Assembly: GCA_037975125.1 (NCBI GenBank)
Contig: CM075856.1
Location: 372,001-436,000 of the forward strand
Length of the DNA: 64,000 bases
Origin: Latrodectus hesperus
Lineage: Eukaryota; Arthropoda; Arachnida; Araneae; Theridiidae
Reading direction: 5' to 3'
Shown here: piece by piece, positions 54,942 to 60,310 of the stretch
How the letters are laid out: every line of letters begins with the position of its first letter
How positions within the stretch are numbered: position 1 is the first letter of the stretch
The notes under the pieces: generated by a model
The model's database searches: none
Seen by the model: only the letters and a program-made list of their open reading frames with translations
Told to the model about the DNA's origin: nothing
Position numbers and translations under genes: made by a program

Positions 54942-57900
54942 CACACTCACACACTTACATTTATACTTCTTTGAAACAAGATGTTATGTGATAAATGATG
55001 TTTTAATCTAGGACTATGTTAGTTACCATATATCAATCAATGAACATCGGGCACAGAAATAAATATGTGCATATCTTCCTCGTCTTAATATTCTTTATAT
55101 TATTCCTTAAATGTTGTCTTAATTTGTGTTTAAGCTTTATAAATAAGCAAATAATTATATAACACAGAAATAAATATATACTTCTTTGAAACAAGATCTT
55201 ATCGAATGATACAATATGGAATGCTCAAATTTTCATTTGTAAAATGAAGCTGAAATTAAAAGACGTAAATTCTTAATCAAGGATATCCTTTAAATCTTTG
55301 AAATTAACTTTTTCAAAAATCAAATATCAGAAAATTTTTTTTAAACCATTTTAAAAACTAATCTTTTAATGATTTTTTTTTTCATATTGTTGTGTGTGAG
55401 TGTGTGAAGAAAAAAAGAAACCGTACCCCATTTAATTTTAACAAATAAAACATTACATTAAATTTAGTTTTTGAAAGATCTTATTTTTATTTAAAAAAAC
55501 ATTACATAGTAAATGAAGATAACTGAAACATCGATAAAAATAAAAGCTAAACCAGATAGCAAAATTTAAACTATTACAACAGGGTTTAAACTATTCAAAT
55601 GAGTGAAAATTATCATTCTCTTTCGGTGAGATTAAATACATAAAGAGATAACGGATACTAATTAGAAAAAGGATTATATGATGTTCTAAAGATAATAAAG
55701 CTTAAGAGAGAAATCTAAAAATTTTCATAATTTCTTTTAGAAAAATTATAAGAGATGAAAATTGCTGCGAATTCAATTAAGTTAAACCATTTAGAGAAAG
55801 ATTAGATACAACTTATTTTACTCATTTTGTTAAGCACAGCAGTAAAATCATTTAATCCACTGTACTATATTTTCTATTTTAATATAGTTTTGGAAATCTT
55901 ATTAATATTTTATGTATACTCTTGACAAAACAAAAAAAATATTGCTTACAGAATGTGTTAAGTACCAAAGAATTGGAAATGGATGCGTTAAAAATTAAAT
56001 TGAAGATGTGTAAAATGAACTTATTTTAAGAATACACATAAACGTAATTTTATAAATGTAAAAACACGTGCTTTTACATTCTCATTTAGAATTGCTTAAG
56101 ATTATATTTTAATAACCAACATTACATGAAAATAATATATTTAAATCAAAAGTCACATAATACATTTCTGATTCTGCGTAAGTATATGAACATGAGATTG
56201 CCCTTGAAAAACACTTGATTTATTTCAATGATTGAATCATATTAAGAACATCTAGTTATTATTTTTTTTGAAAGAAAAAGTTATATTTACCAGGGTTCTG
56301 ATGAGATGATTTCTATGATATCTGAGGTGAGTGACGAAAGCGAAAATGTCGACGATGCCCTCTTCGTCCAGTTGTTGGCTCAGGGAGTCGATGGCCACGT
56401 AGGTACCCGTGCGCCCCACGCCTTCACTGCAGAAGAGGAACACACCTCAAGTTAGTCCACAAAGATAAATGGGGATTATCGAACCATTAAAAGGCATTAA
56501 AAAGTGATACGCAAAATGTGATTAAGAAGTAAAAATTTACAATCGGGTAACCCTTGATATTTTGGCGATTTTTTTGGACGCCAAGATGTGACTATCAAGA
56601 TGGCCACTGCCACTACACAAAAGCTAAACTAAAATAGGTTTACCAAAAATTAAAACTTATCGCCCAAATTTTTCGCTCAAACCAAGGGGTATCACGATTA
56701 AGGATAGTAGACGAATGTCCTTTATCAATTATTAAAAATTAATGAATATGATCATAAACCAAGTTTGTCGAGTGTATCTGCAAATATGTGAATCAGAATC
56801 TTGTTTTCGATCACAAATTACTTGAATGAAAACAATTATCATTTCTTTTAGCTCTTTAAAAACAAGAAGTAAAAGTATTAGCATGGCTACGAGGTTTAAG
56901 CTGCACATTTCAATTTCATAATTTATATTATAAGTTTAAGTTACAAAATAGGAATAGAAATATGTTTTATATAATAATAAATGGGATAACATTAAAAAAA
57001 CATCAGGAATTAATGATTTAATTGATTGTTGAAAAATAAAATTATGGATTTTTATTAAAAAAAGTTCTATTTTAAAAATGTATTATTAGCACCTAATTAC
57101 AGTAACCCCTTCTATAACACGGTATATTAATTATGAATTATAGGAAAACGCGTTGTACGAGCAGTCTCGTAAAACGCGCTCGTATGACCTCGTAAGTACA
57201 AAAGATTCACGTTTAACTTTTCTCGTTAAAGGGGATTTAAATCGAATATTAAGGAAAAATTGTGTCCTGAAAGAAATGTGTGGGTTTTATTAAAATCAAA
57301 TTAAGAACATTTTAAATAAAAATAACTTACACATATCTAACTAAAAACAGTTTATTTCGAATAAATCAAATTATTCTAAATACAGTTTTATTACATGCTT
57401 GTTCGCTGTAGGAACTGTCTTAAGTAACGTTCCACGCGCATATTTTTAGTAGAGTATTCAAAGGTCAATAATATAATTTAATTTTATAAGAACACAAATG
57501 AACAATGTACGCGAAATTGATTGTGAACTGTACAAATCATTATAAATTTTGCAGTACAGAAATGTAACTTGGGGAATCAATGCGTTATATGGGGGAAAAC
57601 ACGTGTTATACGAAGGATATGAAATCCCGTTATATGAAAATGCGATATAACAGTACCGTGTTATAGGGGGATTACTGTAATATTAATAAATAATATAAAA
57701 AAGGCCCGAAAAATATAAGGAGGCCAAGGCTTAAAGTGACCATATCTGTTTTCATTAGCAAGGGCTCTGGGGTGTGAAGCATATGCATCAGTTGGGTGAT
57801 CAGCCTAGCCCCTAGTTCCTAAGCATACTAGGTGCTCACTTTTATCGACCCATTGAAGGGATGAAAAGCTGAGTCGAACTTGCCTAGTCCGAATATAGAA

Positions 57901-58194
57901 CCTCGAACATGTGCTTTTTAAGCGCAAGATGCTACCATGACGCCATGGGGCTTCGATAAATAATATAAGGTATTTATAATCAAGTCAAAATATGTTTCGC
58001 TCGTGCGCATACATACACATCTTATCATGTTTAACTCACCTGCAGTGGACCAGCAGAGGTCCTCTGTCACCCGAGTAGTGTTCGTTCACCCTTTTGATGA
58101 ACCTGAGGAGCCAGGATGGCTGACCAGGGCTCAAGAAATCACTCCACATCAAGAAATGGAAGTGCAGAATCTCTCGTTGGCACACTTCTTTGTT
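23541..58194 (-). CDS. Receptor-type protein tyrosine phosphatase, 3' part of gene (nine exons)
   Basis: Exons in transcript order are 58040-58194, 56291-56426, 44920-45069, 44600-44693, 39797-39870, 31946-32077, 31571-31860, 26933-27068 and 23541-23624. They total 1251 nt (417 codons with stop). Every junction is GT-AG and every phase fits. The product is the second half of phosphatase domain D1, a short linker, a complete D2 and a very short tail. The P-loops are [10 protein letters not shown] (D1) and [10 protein letters not shown] (D2). The tandem layout is that of membrane receptor phosphatases, so the extracellular, transmembrane and early D1 exons must lie beyond 64000. Which subfamily it belongs to is unresolved. 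The QFGDTEL linker motif and the NWS replacing WPD in D2 recall CD45-like receptors, and an insect Ptp69D-like relation is also possible. Both domains show unusual catalytic residues. The introns total about 33 kb and are full of repeats. Confidence 0.93.
24188..24396. repeat. Palindrome plus duplicated CRE-like block
   Basis: A 20-bp perfect palindrome sits at 24194-24213 (half-site ACTTGTCTCG). It lies inside a longer imperfect fold with outer arms CATGAGA (24188) and TCTCATG (24220). Downstream, TGACGTCA occurs at 24246 and 24369, and TACGTCA at 24267 and 24390, both pairs exactly 123 bp apart with similar spacer sequence. The block is more GC-rich than the surrounding intron. It could be a decayed MITE or a regulatory module; the sequence does not decide. 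Confidence 0.6.
25099..25293 (-). mobile_element. Non-LTR retrotransposon C-terminal fragment
   Basis: The open frame reads [19 protein letters not shown] and then DHLITCSGF. This is the spacing of the cysteine-rich segment after the reverse transcriptase or RNase H region of jockey/R1-type elements (Cys-x2-Cys ... His-x4-Cys). Only this ~65-residue piece is intact. It lies in the last phosphatase intron, in the same orientation as the gene. Confidence 0.6.
25615..25893 (+). mobile_element. Non-LTR retrotransposon 3' end
   Basis: The frame 25615-25845 reads [19 protein letters not shown], then [19 protein letters not shown] and a hydrophobic end VVCGLVVLV before a stop. This is the C-terminal end of an arthropod non-LTR polyprotein. 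It is followed within 50 bp by a GCAACAACAACAACAAAA-type tail, as expected for a 5'-truncated insertion. Confidence 0.7.
26371..26585. mobile_element. hAT-type MITE, copy 1, with 8-bp target duplication
   Basis: The 215-bp segment is flanked by perfect 8-bp direct repeats TTTATAAA (26363-26370 and 26586-26593). The left end has AAGCCTGACTAAAGCAGGGG and the right end TTAGTTGGGCCCTG. The 8-bp duplication and CAGGG-type ends fit the hAT superfamily. The interior has no coding capacity. A shorter relative is at 60169-60310. Confidence 0.75.
26933..27068 (-). CDS. Receptor PTP, D2 exon with P-loop Arg
   Basis: This 136-nt exon completes Ser and encodes [18 protein letters not shown], then [15 protein letters not shown] and HCLLQTL. 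With the preceding exon the D2 P-loop is [10 protein letters not shown]: Cys-X5-Arg is kept, but the residue before Arg is Asp instead of Gly. QTL and the next exon's EQY restore a normal Q-loop (QTLEQYDF). The donor is GTGAGT and the acceptor TTGACAG. Confidence 0.93.
27069..30981. other. Phosphatase intron (27069-31570), unique part
   Basis: AT-rich intron without recognisable genes. A (CT)n(CA)n microsatellite lies at 28357-28401. A patch at about 29520-29800 is more GC-rich than the rest but shows no splice-flanked open frame or repeat partner in the window. Confidence 0.5.
28357..28401. repeat. (CT)n(CA)n microsatellite
   Basis: A CTCACTCA lead-in is followed by an uninterrupted CT run and then a CA run. 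Simple compound microsatellite in an intron. Confidence 0.95.
30982..31380. repeat. 35-bp minisatellite with 105-bp higher-order period
   Basis: About eleven copies of a 35-bp unit (core GACCCACAAATAGATCCTG with TTGAAATAATCC) lie in tandem. A variant unit with GACCAACTAATAG recurs at 31051, 31156 and 31261, exactly 105 bp apart, so every third unit is of this type. The unit has no stop codon in any - strand frame, which produces overlapping open frames of about 120 codons. These are not genes. The array ends about 190 bp from the phosphatase exon at 31571. Confidence 0.93.
31571..31860 (-). CDS. Receptor PTP, D2 exon ending at the P-loop Cys
   Basis: This 290-nt exon runs from [10 protein letters not shown] to GPITVHC plus two bases of the next Ser codon. 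CxQYWP and the following beta strands are typical of PTP domains. The loop that should read WPDxxxP reads [10 protein letters not shown], so the general-acid Asp is Ser. The exon stops right after the P-loop Cys, the same place as the D1 exon 58040-58194. Confidence 0.93.
31946..32077 (-). CDS. Receptor PTP, D2 exon with DFWRM motif
   Basis: This 132-nt exon (44 codons) reads [20 protein letters not shown], then [20 protein letters not shown] and GPDL. It corresponds to the AFIATQGPLPxTxxDFWRMI...VMLT block of PTP domains, with QDP in place of QGP. Both ends are phase 0. The next intron, 31861-31945, is only 85 bp and is the shortest in the gene. Confidence 0.93.
32078..32988. other. Phosphatase intron, proximal part
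   Basis: AT-rich with a small AAC/AAT-rich patch near 32500. No gene or recognisable element. Confidence 0.4.
32989..33903 (+). mobile_element. Internally deleted mariner-like element (DD37D type)
   Basis: The 915-bp element has terminal inverted repeats of about 28 bp starting CAGGGTGACAACTTTAT, with TA on both sides. Inside, [15 protein letters not shown] near 33164 is a helix-turn-helix N-terminus. After [15 protein letters not shown] the sequence jumps to [18 protein letters not shown], so the first catalytic region is deleted. [12 protein letters not shown] and [12 protein letters not shown] hold the second and third acidic residues, with 37 residues between them. That spacing is characteristic of maT-like (DD37D) transposases. 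Stops and the deletion make it non-autonomous. Confidence 0.85.
33937..34018 (-). repeat. SINE 3'-tail fragment
   Basis: Read on the - strand this contains CTGGTAGAGCCCAATTTAGG, then GGCTAGGTACAGGG and AGCATGCTAGTGCAACAACA. The same tail is in the tRNA-derived SINE at 51031-51338. This copy is 5'-truncated. Confidence 0.7.
34040..34130. repeat. Short inverted repeat
   Basis: GATGCTTTTATCTCGACA on the left pairs imperfectly with the reverse complement of TTTCGAGATAAAAACATC on the right, about 40 bp apart. Probably a small foldback element or MITE relic. Confidence 0.5.
34605..34790. repeat. 30-bp tandem repeat
   Basis: A 30-bp unit built on TACTGATTCTGATTGGTTGA is repeated about six times, with small changes such as CATGGG for GATTGG. 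As 30 is a multiple of three, both strands stay open and encode periodic ten-residue repeats ([10 protein letters not shown] on +). There is no sign of a start, splice site or homology that would make it a gene. Confidence 0.9.
34860..37737. other. AT-rich intronic DNA
   Basis: Part of the 7.7-kb intron 32078-39796. No gene, RNA or repeat structure was recognised here. Confidence 0.45.
37738..37857. mobile_element. MITE family A, copy 2 (partial)
   Basis: CACCAGGTTACAGAAATTAA followed by TTTATCACC, GTCAAAACTTTCACC and AAAGTGTACCCATAT parallels the right half of the element at 13403-13610 (ACCAGGGTTACTAGAAATTA, GTCAAATTTTTTACC, TGGGTACCCTAT). The left end is reduced to GGTAACACTTA. Confidence 0.5.
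38183..38450. mobile_element. MITE with ~55-bp inverted ends
   Basis: GCACAGGTGCCGTATAATCC and ATGATTCCAAATTCTGA on the left are the inverse of TCAGAATTTGGCATCAT and GGATTATAAGGCATCTGTGC on the right, including the outer CTTCGAC/GTCGAAG. The ~160-bp core contains TTGCCAAGATGACTATC and several TGACGT motifs but no coding frame. Parts of the core resemble the family A MITE at 56541. Confidence 0.75.
38451..39796. other. Intronic DNA, no supported gene
   Basis: Two short + frames (38884-39075 and 39183-39380) show no domain and no splice context. The sequence is less AT-rich around 39180-39300. I see nothing that can be named. Confidence 0.35.
39797..39870 (-). CDS. Receptor PTP, D2 short exon
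   Basis: This 74-nt exon encodes [20 protein letters not shown] then SHIQ. It continues the pTyr-loop block into the SxYINAS motif shared by PTP domains. The acceptor is TTTCTTCCAG and the donor GTAAAT. Joining it to the preceding exon gives IIPYDMNRV with no frame error. Confidence 0.92.
39871..41590. other. AT-rich intronic DNA
   Basis: Part of the 4.7-kb intron 39871-44599. Nothing recognised before the retrotransposon fragment. Confidence 0.45.
41613..42429 (+). mobile_element. Non-LTR retrotransposon reverse transcriptase, C-terminal fragment
   Basis: The frame from 41613 has [13 protein letters not shown], then [32 protein letters not shown] and [12 protein letters not shown]. This is the thumb and post-RT region of an RTE-type or related non-LTR element. 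After a local rearrangement at 42080-42200 the protein resumes as [32 protein letters not shown] and [13 protein letters not shown], ending at 42427-42429 beside a GAAGAAGAAGAAG run. The 5' part is missing. It lies in a phosphatase intron, antisense to the gene. Confidence 0.9.
42080..42200. repeat. Hairpin and local duplication inside the RT fragment
   Basis: CACGAATAAGGTGGTT (42103-42118) is followed after five bases (ATGCG) by its exact reverse complement (42124-42139). The segment ATATTGTAAGAACTATAAAG... at 42080-42118 is then repeated at about 42160-42200 with one visible change. The pattern fits a snap-back template switch followed by re-copying, and it explains the broken reverse transcriptase frame. 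Confidence 0.9.
42430..43033. other. Intronic DNA
   Basis: A pair of related sequences (TTTTTGAAGATCACTTGCTT and its partial inverse CTTTCAATATGATCTTC near 42760-42795) suggests a minor foldback. No gene. Confidence 0.35.
43034..43349 (-). mobile_element. tRNA-derived SINE with 10-bp target duplication
   Basis: It is flanked by perfect 10-bp direct repeats AAGAAATGCT (43024-43033 and 43350-43359). On the - strand it opens with a tRNA-like head: GTCTAGTGGTCAGCGTGCC is an A-box region and GGGTTCGAATCCCGG a B box. It ends in the CGAGCTAGGCTTGTCCAAAT tail and AACAACAACAA. The tail matches those at 19640-19694 and 63128 onward. Confidence 0.9.
43360..44599. other. AT-rich intronic DNA
   Basis: Nothing recognised upstream of the phosphatase exon at 44600. 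Confidence 0.45.
44600..44693 (-). CDS. Receptor PTP, D2 exon with pTyr-loop motif
   Basis: This 94-nt exon encodes [17 protein letters not shown] and then [14 protein letters not shown]. The KNRY motif is the phosphotyrosine-recognition loop of PTP domains, intact here in D2. The exon ends one base into the Tyr codon of IIPYD, completed by the next exon. The upstream intron is only 226 bp. Confidence 0.92.
44920..45069 (-). CDS. Receptor PTP, end of D1 and linker to D2
   Basis: This 150-nt exon (50 codons) starts [20 protein letters not shown] and ends [17 protein letters not shown] corresponds to the EQYxFIY that follows the Q-loop in canonical domains, so the second Gln is Glu here. QFGDTEL resembles the D1-D2 spacer of CD45-like receptors, and LEVEFEKL matches the start of D2 in many tandem PTPs. 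The acceptor is TTTTTTTGCAG and the donor GTAAGA. Confidence 0.9.
45070..50859. other. Largest phosphatase intron, proximal 5.8 kb
   Basis: Part of the 11.2-kb intron 45070-56290. No exon, tRNA or intact transposon was recognised. A GAAAGAAAGAAAGAAA run lies at about 48307. The open frames here have no domain-like residues. Confidence 0.45.
51031..51338 (+). mobile_element. tRNA-derived SINE inserted in the satellite
   Basis: The head has CAGTCGCCTAATTGGTTATG (A-box region) and GAGTTCGAATCCCGGC (B box). The 3' part has GGCTAGGTACAGGGTAGCAT, shared with the fragment at 33937-34018. In place of the usual AAC repeats, the end folds back: ACAGGGTAGCATGC at 51300-51313 is followed after 11 bp by its exact reverse complement at 51325-51338. 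Confidence 0.8.
51885..52146 (-). mobile_element. Second copy of the 19295-type SINE head
   Basis: Read on the - strand it parallels 19295-19560: AGTGGCTCAGTACCTTCAC, GATTGCCGCGGGTAGTG, TTGGGAGG, GGGTTGCTGCAGCTTCG, AGCTGGTGTGACGTAGATGT and GTGGTTCAAAATGACGAG each have a close counterpart in the same order. It lacks the CTTTCGTTT...CGAGCTTGG tail found at 19560-19694. Confidence 0.85.
52190..53240 (+). mobile_element. Non-autonomous Helitron
   Basis: After a long (TA)n run at 52197-52250 the sequence begins AATTTCGTGTCACGATG... and includes AACTCCGAAACTACTGAACG followed by GATTTTGAT, a 5' region widespread in arthropod Helitrons. The 3' end has a hairpin (AGCCAC at 53210-53215, GTGGCT at 53224-53229, 8-nt loop), then CTAG at 53237-53240 seven bases on. 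A T follows, as expected for insertion between A and T. There is no Rep-helicase frame. The exact 5' end is hidden in the TA repeat. Confidence 0.75.
52197..52250. repeat. (TA)n microsatellite, preceded by CATA repeats
   Basis: CATACATACATA repeats run from about 52150, followed by an uninterrupted TA run. It adjoins the Helitron 5' end and gives rise to Tyr/Ile-repeat frames that are not genes. Confidence 0.95.
53249..54844 (+). mobile_element. Mariner-superfamily element with ~155-bp inverted repeats
   Basis: The ends at 53249-53403 and 54691-54844 are near-perfect inverse copies, starting CAGGGTGATCCAAAAGTCAG and ending at CAGATGGCGC, and TA flanks both sides. Between them is a dead transposase. 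[17 protein letters not shown] to [16 protein letters not shown] (53500-53694) is the helix-turn-helix part. TGA then interrupts RQRS-RSS in frame, and TAA, TAG and TAG follow further on. A lost T near 54146 shifts the frame before [22 protein letters not shown] and [16 protein letters not shown] carry the last two acidic residues. The first, expected in a DEAHF motif, reads YEAHF. Confidence 0.9.
54845..54938. repeat. (TA)n microsatellite
   Basis: About 47 uninterrupted TA dinucleotides immediately after the mariner right end, probably expanded from the TA target and neighbouring Helitron flank. Confidence 0.97.
55211..56290. other. AT-rich intronic DNA
   Basis: Nothing recognised between the satellite and the D1 exon at 56291. 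Confidence 0.45.
56291..56426 (-). CDS. Receptor PTP, D1 exon with P-loop Arg and helix alpha-4
   Basis: This 136-nt exon completes the Ser codon and reads [15 protein letters not shown], then [16 protein letters not shown] and NHLIRTL. With the previous exon the P-loop is [10 protein letters not shown], where canonical domains have HCSAGVGRTG. The Cys-X5-Arg spacing and following Thr are intact. The segment before the donor reads LIRTL where active domains read xVQTx, so the conserved Q-loop Gln is Arg. The exon has the same length and phases as the D2 exon at 26933-27068. Confidence 0.93.
56541..56700. mobile_element. MITE family A, copy 3
   Basis: The left end AATCGGGTAACCCTTG pairs with the right end CAAGGGGTATCACGATT read in reverse. 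The interior TTTTGGCGATTTTTTTGG and GCCAAGATGTGACTATC parallels 13460-13510. It sits 115 bp from the phosphatase exon 56291-56426. Confidence 0.6.
57100..57677. mobile_element. MITE with CAGTAAYCCC ends and TA target duplication
   Basis: The left end reads CAGTAACCCCTTCTATAACA and the reverse complement of the right end reads CAGTAATCCCCCTATAACAC. Both have TA outside (57098-57099 and 57678-57679). The 578-bp interior repeats motifs such as GTTATAYG and GCGTTRTAY but has no transposase. The ends and TA target place it with pogo/Tc1-type elements. Confidence 0.8.
57699..57955 (-). mobile_element. tRNA-derived SINE with 13-bp target duplication
   Basis: It is flanked by perfect direct repeats ATAAATAATATAA (57686-57698 and 57956-57968). 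On the - strand the head reads GCCCCATGGCGTCATGGTAG (A-box region), then GCGCTTAAAAAGC, then a weak B box (GTTCGAGGTTCT). The body contains CATGTTCGAGG and CACTTTAAGCC. Its head and tail differ from those of the other SINEs here. It inserted 22 bp from the end of the MITE at 57100-57677. Confidence 0.8.
58040..58194 (-). CDS. Receptor PTP, D1 exon with WPD-type loop
   Basis: This 155-nt exon encodes 51 residues plus two bases, starting [14 protein letters not shown] and ending [10 protein letters not shown]. The WPD loop reads MWSDFLSP: Trp and the general-acid Asp are kept but Pro is Ser. The exon ends inside the P-loop, after the nucleophile Cys and two bases of the next Ser codon. The donor is GTGAGT and the acceptor is CCTTTTCAG. 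It is the most 5' exon found; the preceding exon is not in the remaining 5.8 kb. Confidence 0.92.
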
Positions 58195-60168
58195 CTGAAA
58201 AGGAAGATAACAATGCTTAAAATATTTAAGAGAGCTTTAAAAAATGTTTGGGAAACTCTACGAAAGAGAAACTTTCTGTTCTCATTTAACAGAAAGTTCC
58301 CAATTTTGGAACTTAATGCACATAAGAAAGCATGAAAATAATAAAACTTTATAACCGTAAAAAGATGAGCTACATATAAGGATTGGGCTTACAATGTGTA
58401 TCAAAGGAATTCCAAAGGTAACATTGTAAGAAGAATCAATGCATCACTTGTTATTTAATTGCTGTTAAATAAGTATTTCGACTAATTTGCTGTGCATCTA
58501 CATAAGCTACTTTATTCAGTCAAATATCACCTGAATATCACTTTCGAATTGTTACTTGTTCCTAAAGATTCATCAGATCTTGCATTCCAGATAAAATCTG
58601 AATCATTAGTGGTCAAGCATCTCAATCTTAGAACTTAAACTAATCACCTATCTTTACATTGATGATTACAAGCAATACCTCGGATCTTGTACTCCAGACG
58701 ACATCTGAATCCTCAATGATCCCTCTCTCAATCCTCATGCTTAACTGGCCAACACTTTTGGGAGACACGATATAGAAATCAAAAGAATACGCGTATGAAA
58801 CATTTCCCGTACTATTTGGCTCAAAATCTTTCGTTTTGTATTAGAAACATAACTTTTAATTGAATGAGAGACCTCCTACATTATCTCACCGAGACTCTAA
58901 TTGTAAATTCGGTGTATTAGTTGTTCAACGCGAATCTATTACTTTTGTCAACAACTTAAATACTAATTACTGTGTTACCTTGTAGGTAATATCATCAAGA
59001 TCAGCATCTAAATTTTTATATTTATATCTTTGATTTGTCATCTACGGAAAAGCATTTCTAACATCCCAATGCAGTTGGTTACACTACTTTAAATTTCATA
59101 TTTTTTTTTTATATTGAGCGTGGCCTCCTAAGGTAGAAAAGGGATAAGGAGTTTGCTTTGTGTAAAAACTTCAGCAGCATAGAGTGGGGACATTTTTCAA
59201 AGCCTTTATCACGAGTAAGTTTTATTTCGACGACAAATTTGTTTCTGCACAAATTCACGTATCTTAATCATTCACTAAATTATACATTTGGCGAGACCGA
59301 TTGTGATATTCTCACATCGCATTTCTTTCAAAAAAAGAAATAATAAAACTAAAAGCCGCAAAATTTTGTAAAAGAGAGAGAGTGAAACAAAATATCATTT
59401 AAGAGTCGTAATTTTCACAGATACGAGTGTCCTTCGGTGTTTCACGAAACGAACGTAAATTTTCACATACTTTTTATTTGCAACACTTTTAGACGAAAGA
59501 AGTTTACTTTTACATCATCTTAATATCAATAGAAAAATTTTTTTAGCTATGTTAAAACCACAAATCTCCCAAACATTTTGAGAGAAATAGTGTTAGATTA
59601 GTTCCTATAATAAGTTATAAAAATGTGAGGCTAATTATTGGAATTGATCAAAATATAAATATAAATAATAATAATAATAAACTTCTAATTGAATAGTTTT
59701 ACATTAATAATTTTAAATATTATGTAATACAGACACAATTTTGGACATTGCTTTAAACCTATTTATGCCATTTTGTTTTGGAATATTTATTGTTATTAAA
59801 TTATTTTAACTTTGTTTTAATTAGTTAAAAAGTTTAATAATTATTTCATTAAGTTTAATAGCAGTGAATTGGAAAATTATTTGCAACAATGTTTACTAAC
59901 ATAATTTTCTTATTATATAAAATATATAAAGAAATCTGAGTGAAATTACTTTTCTTTCATTTTAGTTCACATTATTCGATACTTTTTACATGAGAAAAAT
60001 TAGGTGTCACTTTATTTTATGACCTACTACTTGATGACAATACAAATAGACAATGGTTTGTTTGAAAGAAGCCAGAAATTCTTTAACTATGAAATGATGG
60101 GTTAGTAAACATGCATGTTGATTATTTTTTCGCAGAAACAATAAATTATTTTTTGAGTGCTGTCTAAG
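58195..60168. other. Intron upstream of the first phosphatase exon found
   Basis: No further phosphatase exon was seen on the - strand. An 11-bp hairpin (AACTTTCTGTT / AACAGAAAGTT) lies near 58280-58308. Otherwise nothing was recognised. Confidence 0.5.
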
Positions 60169-60310
60169 CAGAGCCTAATTAAGGCAGGGGCATACAGGCA
60201 GGCCCCATTGGAGAGACTCAAAATCGAATAGAAAGTTTATCGTTGTGAACCATAAGGGTGCCACAAAGAAGTTTTTGCCCAGGGCCATAGTTTAGCTAAG
60301 TCAGGCCCTG
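60169..60310. mobile_element. hAT-type MITE, copy 2
   Basis: The 142-bp element begins CAGAGCCTAATTAAGGCAGG and its right end inverted reads CAGGGCCTGACTTAGCTAAA. The flanking octamers TGTCTAAG (60161-60168) and CATCTAAG (60311-60318) match at six of eight positions, consistent with an aged 8-bp target duplication. It shares GGGGCATAC and the right end with the copy at 26371-26585. Confidence 0.75.

Larger units (their letters stand above)
50860..55210. repeat. Degenerate ~110-bp satellite array with nested insertions
   Basis: Units built on GTTATGTTGTAAATGAT and CACAGAAATAAATATGTGCA repeat at 51354, 51465, 51577 and 51684 (spacing 111, 112 and 107). More decayed units lie at 50930, 51771, 54975 and 55085. 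Two subtypes, one with TAGATTAGATATTATAAAT and one with TTAAGTACGATACATT, tend to alternate. The array is interrupted by a SINE (51031-51338), a reverse repeat copy (51885-52146), a Helitron (to 53240) and a mariner (53249-54844). Confidence 0.8.

Noticed and set aside
54686..55011. Frames with long Tyr-Ile repeats
   Set aside because: They translate the (TA)n microsatellite and the mariner terminal repeat.
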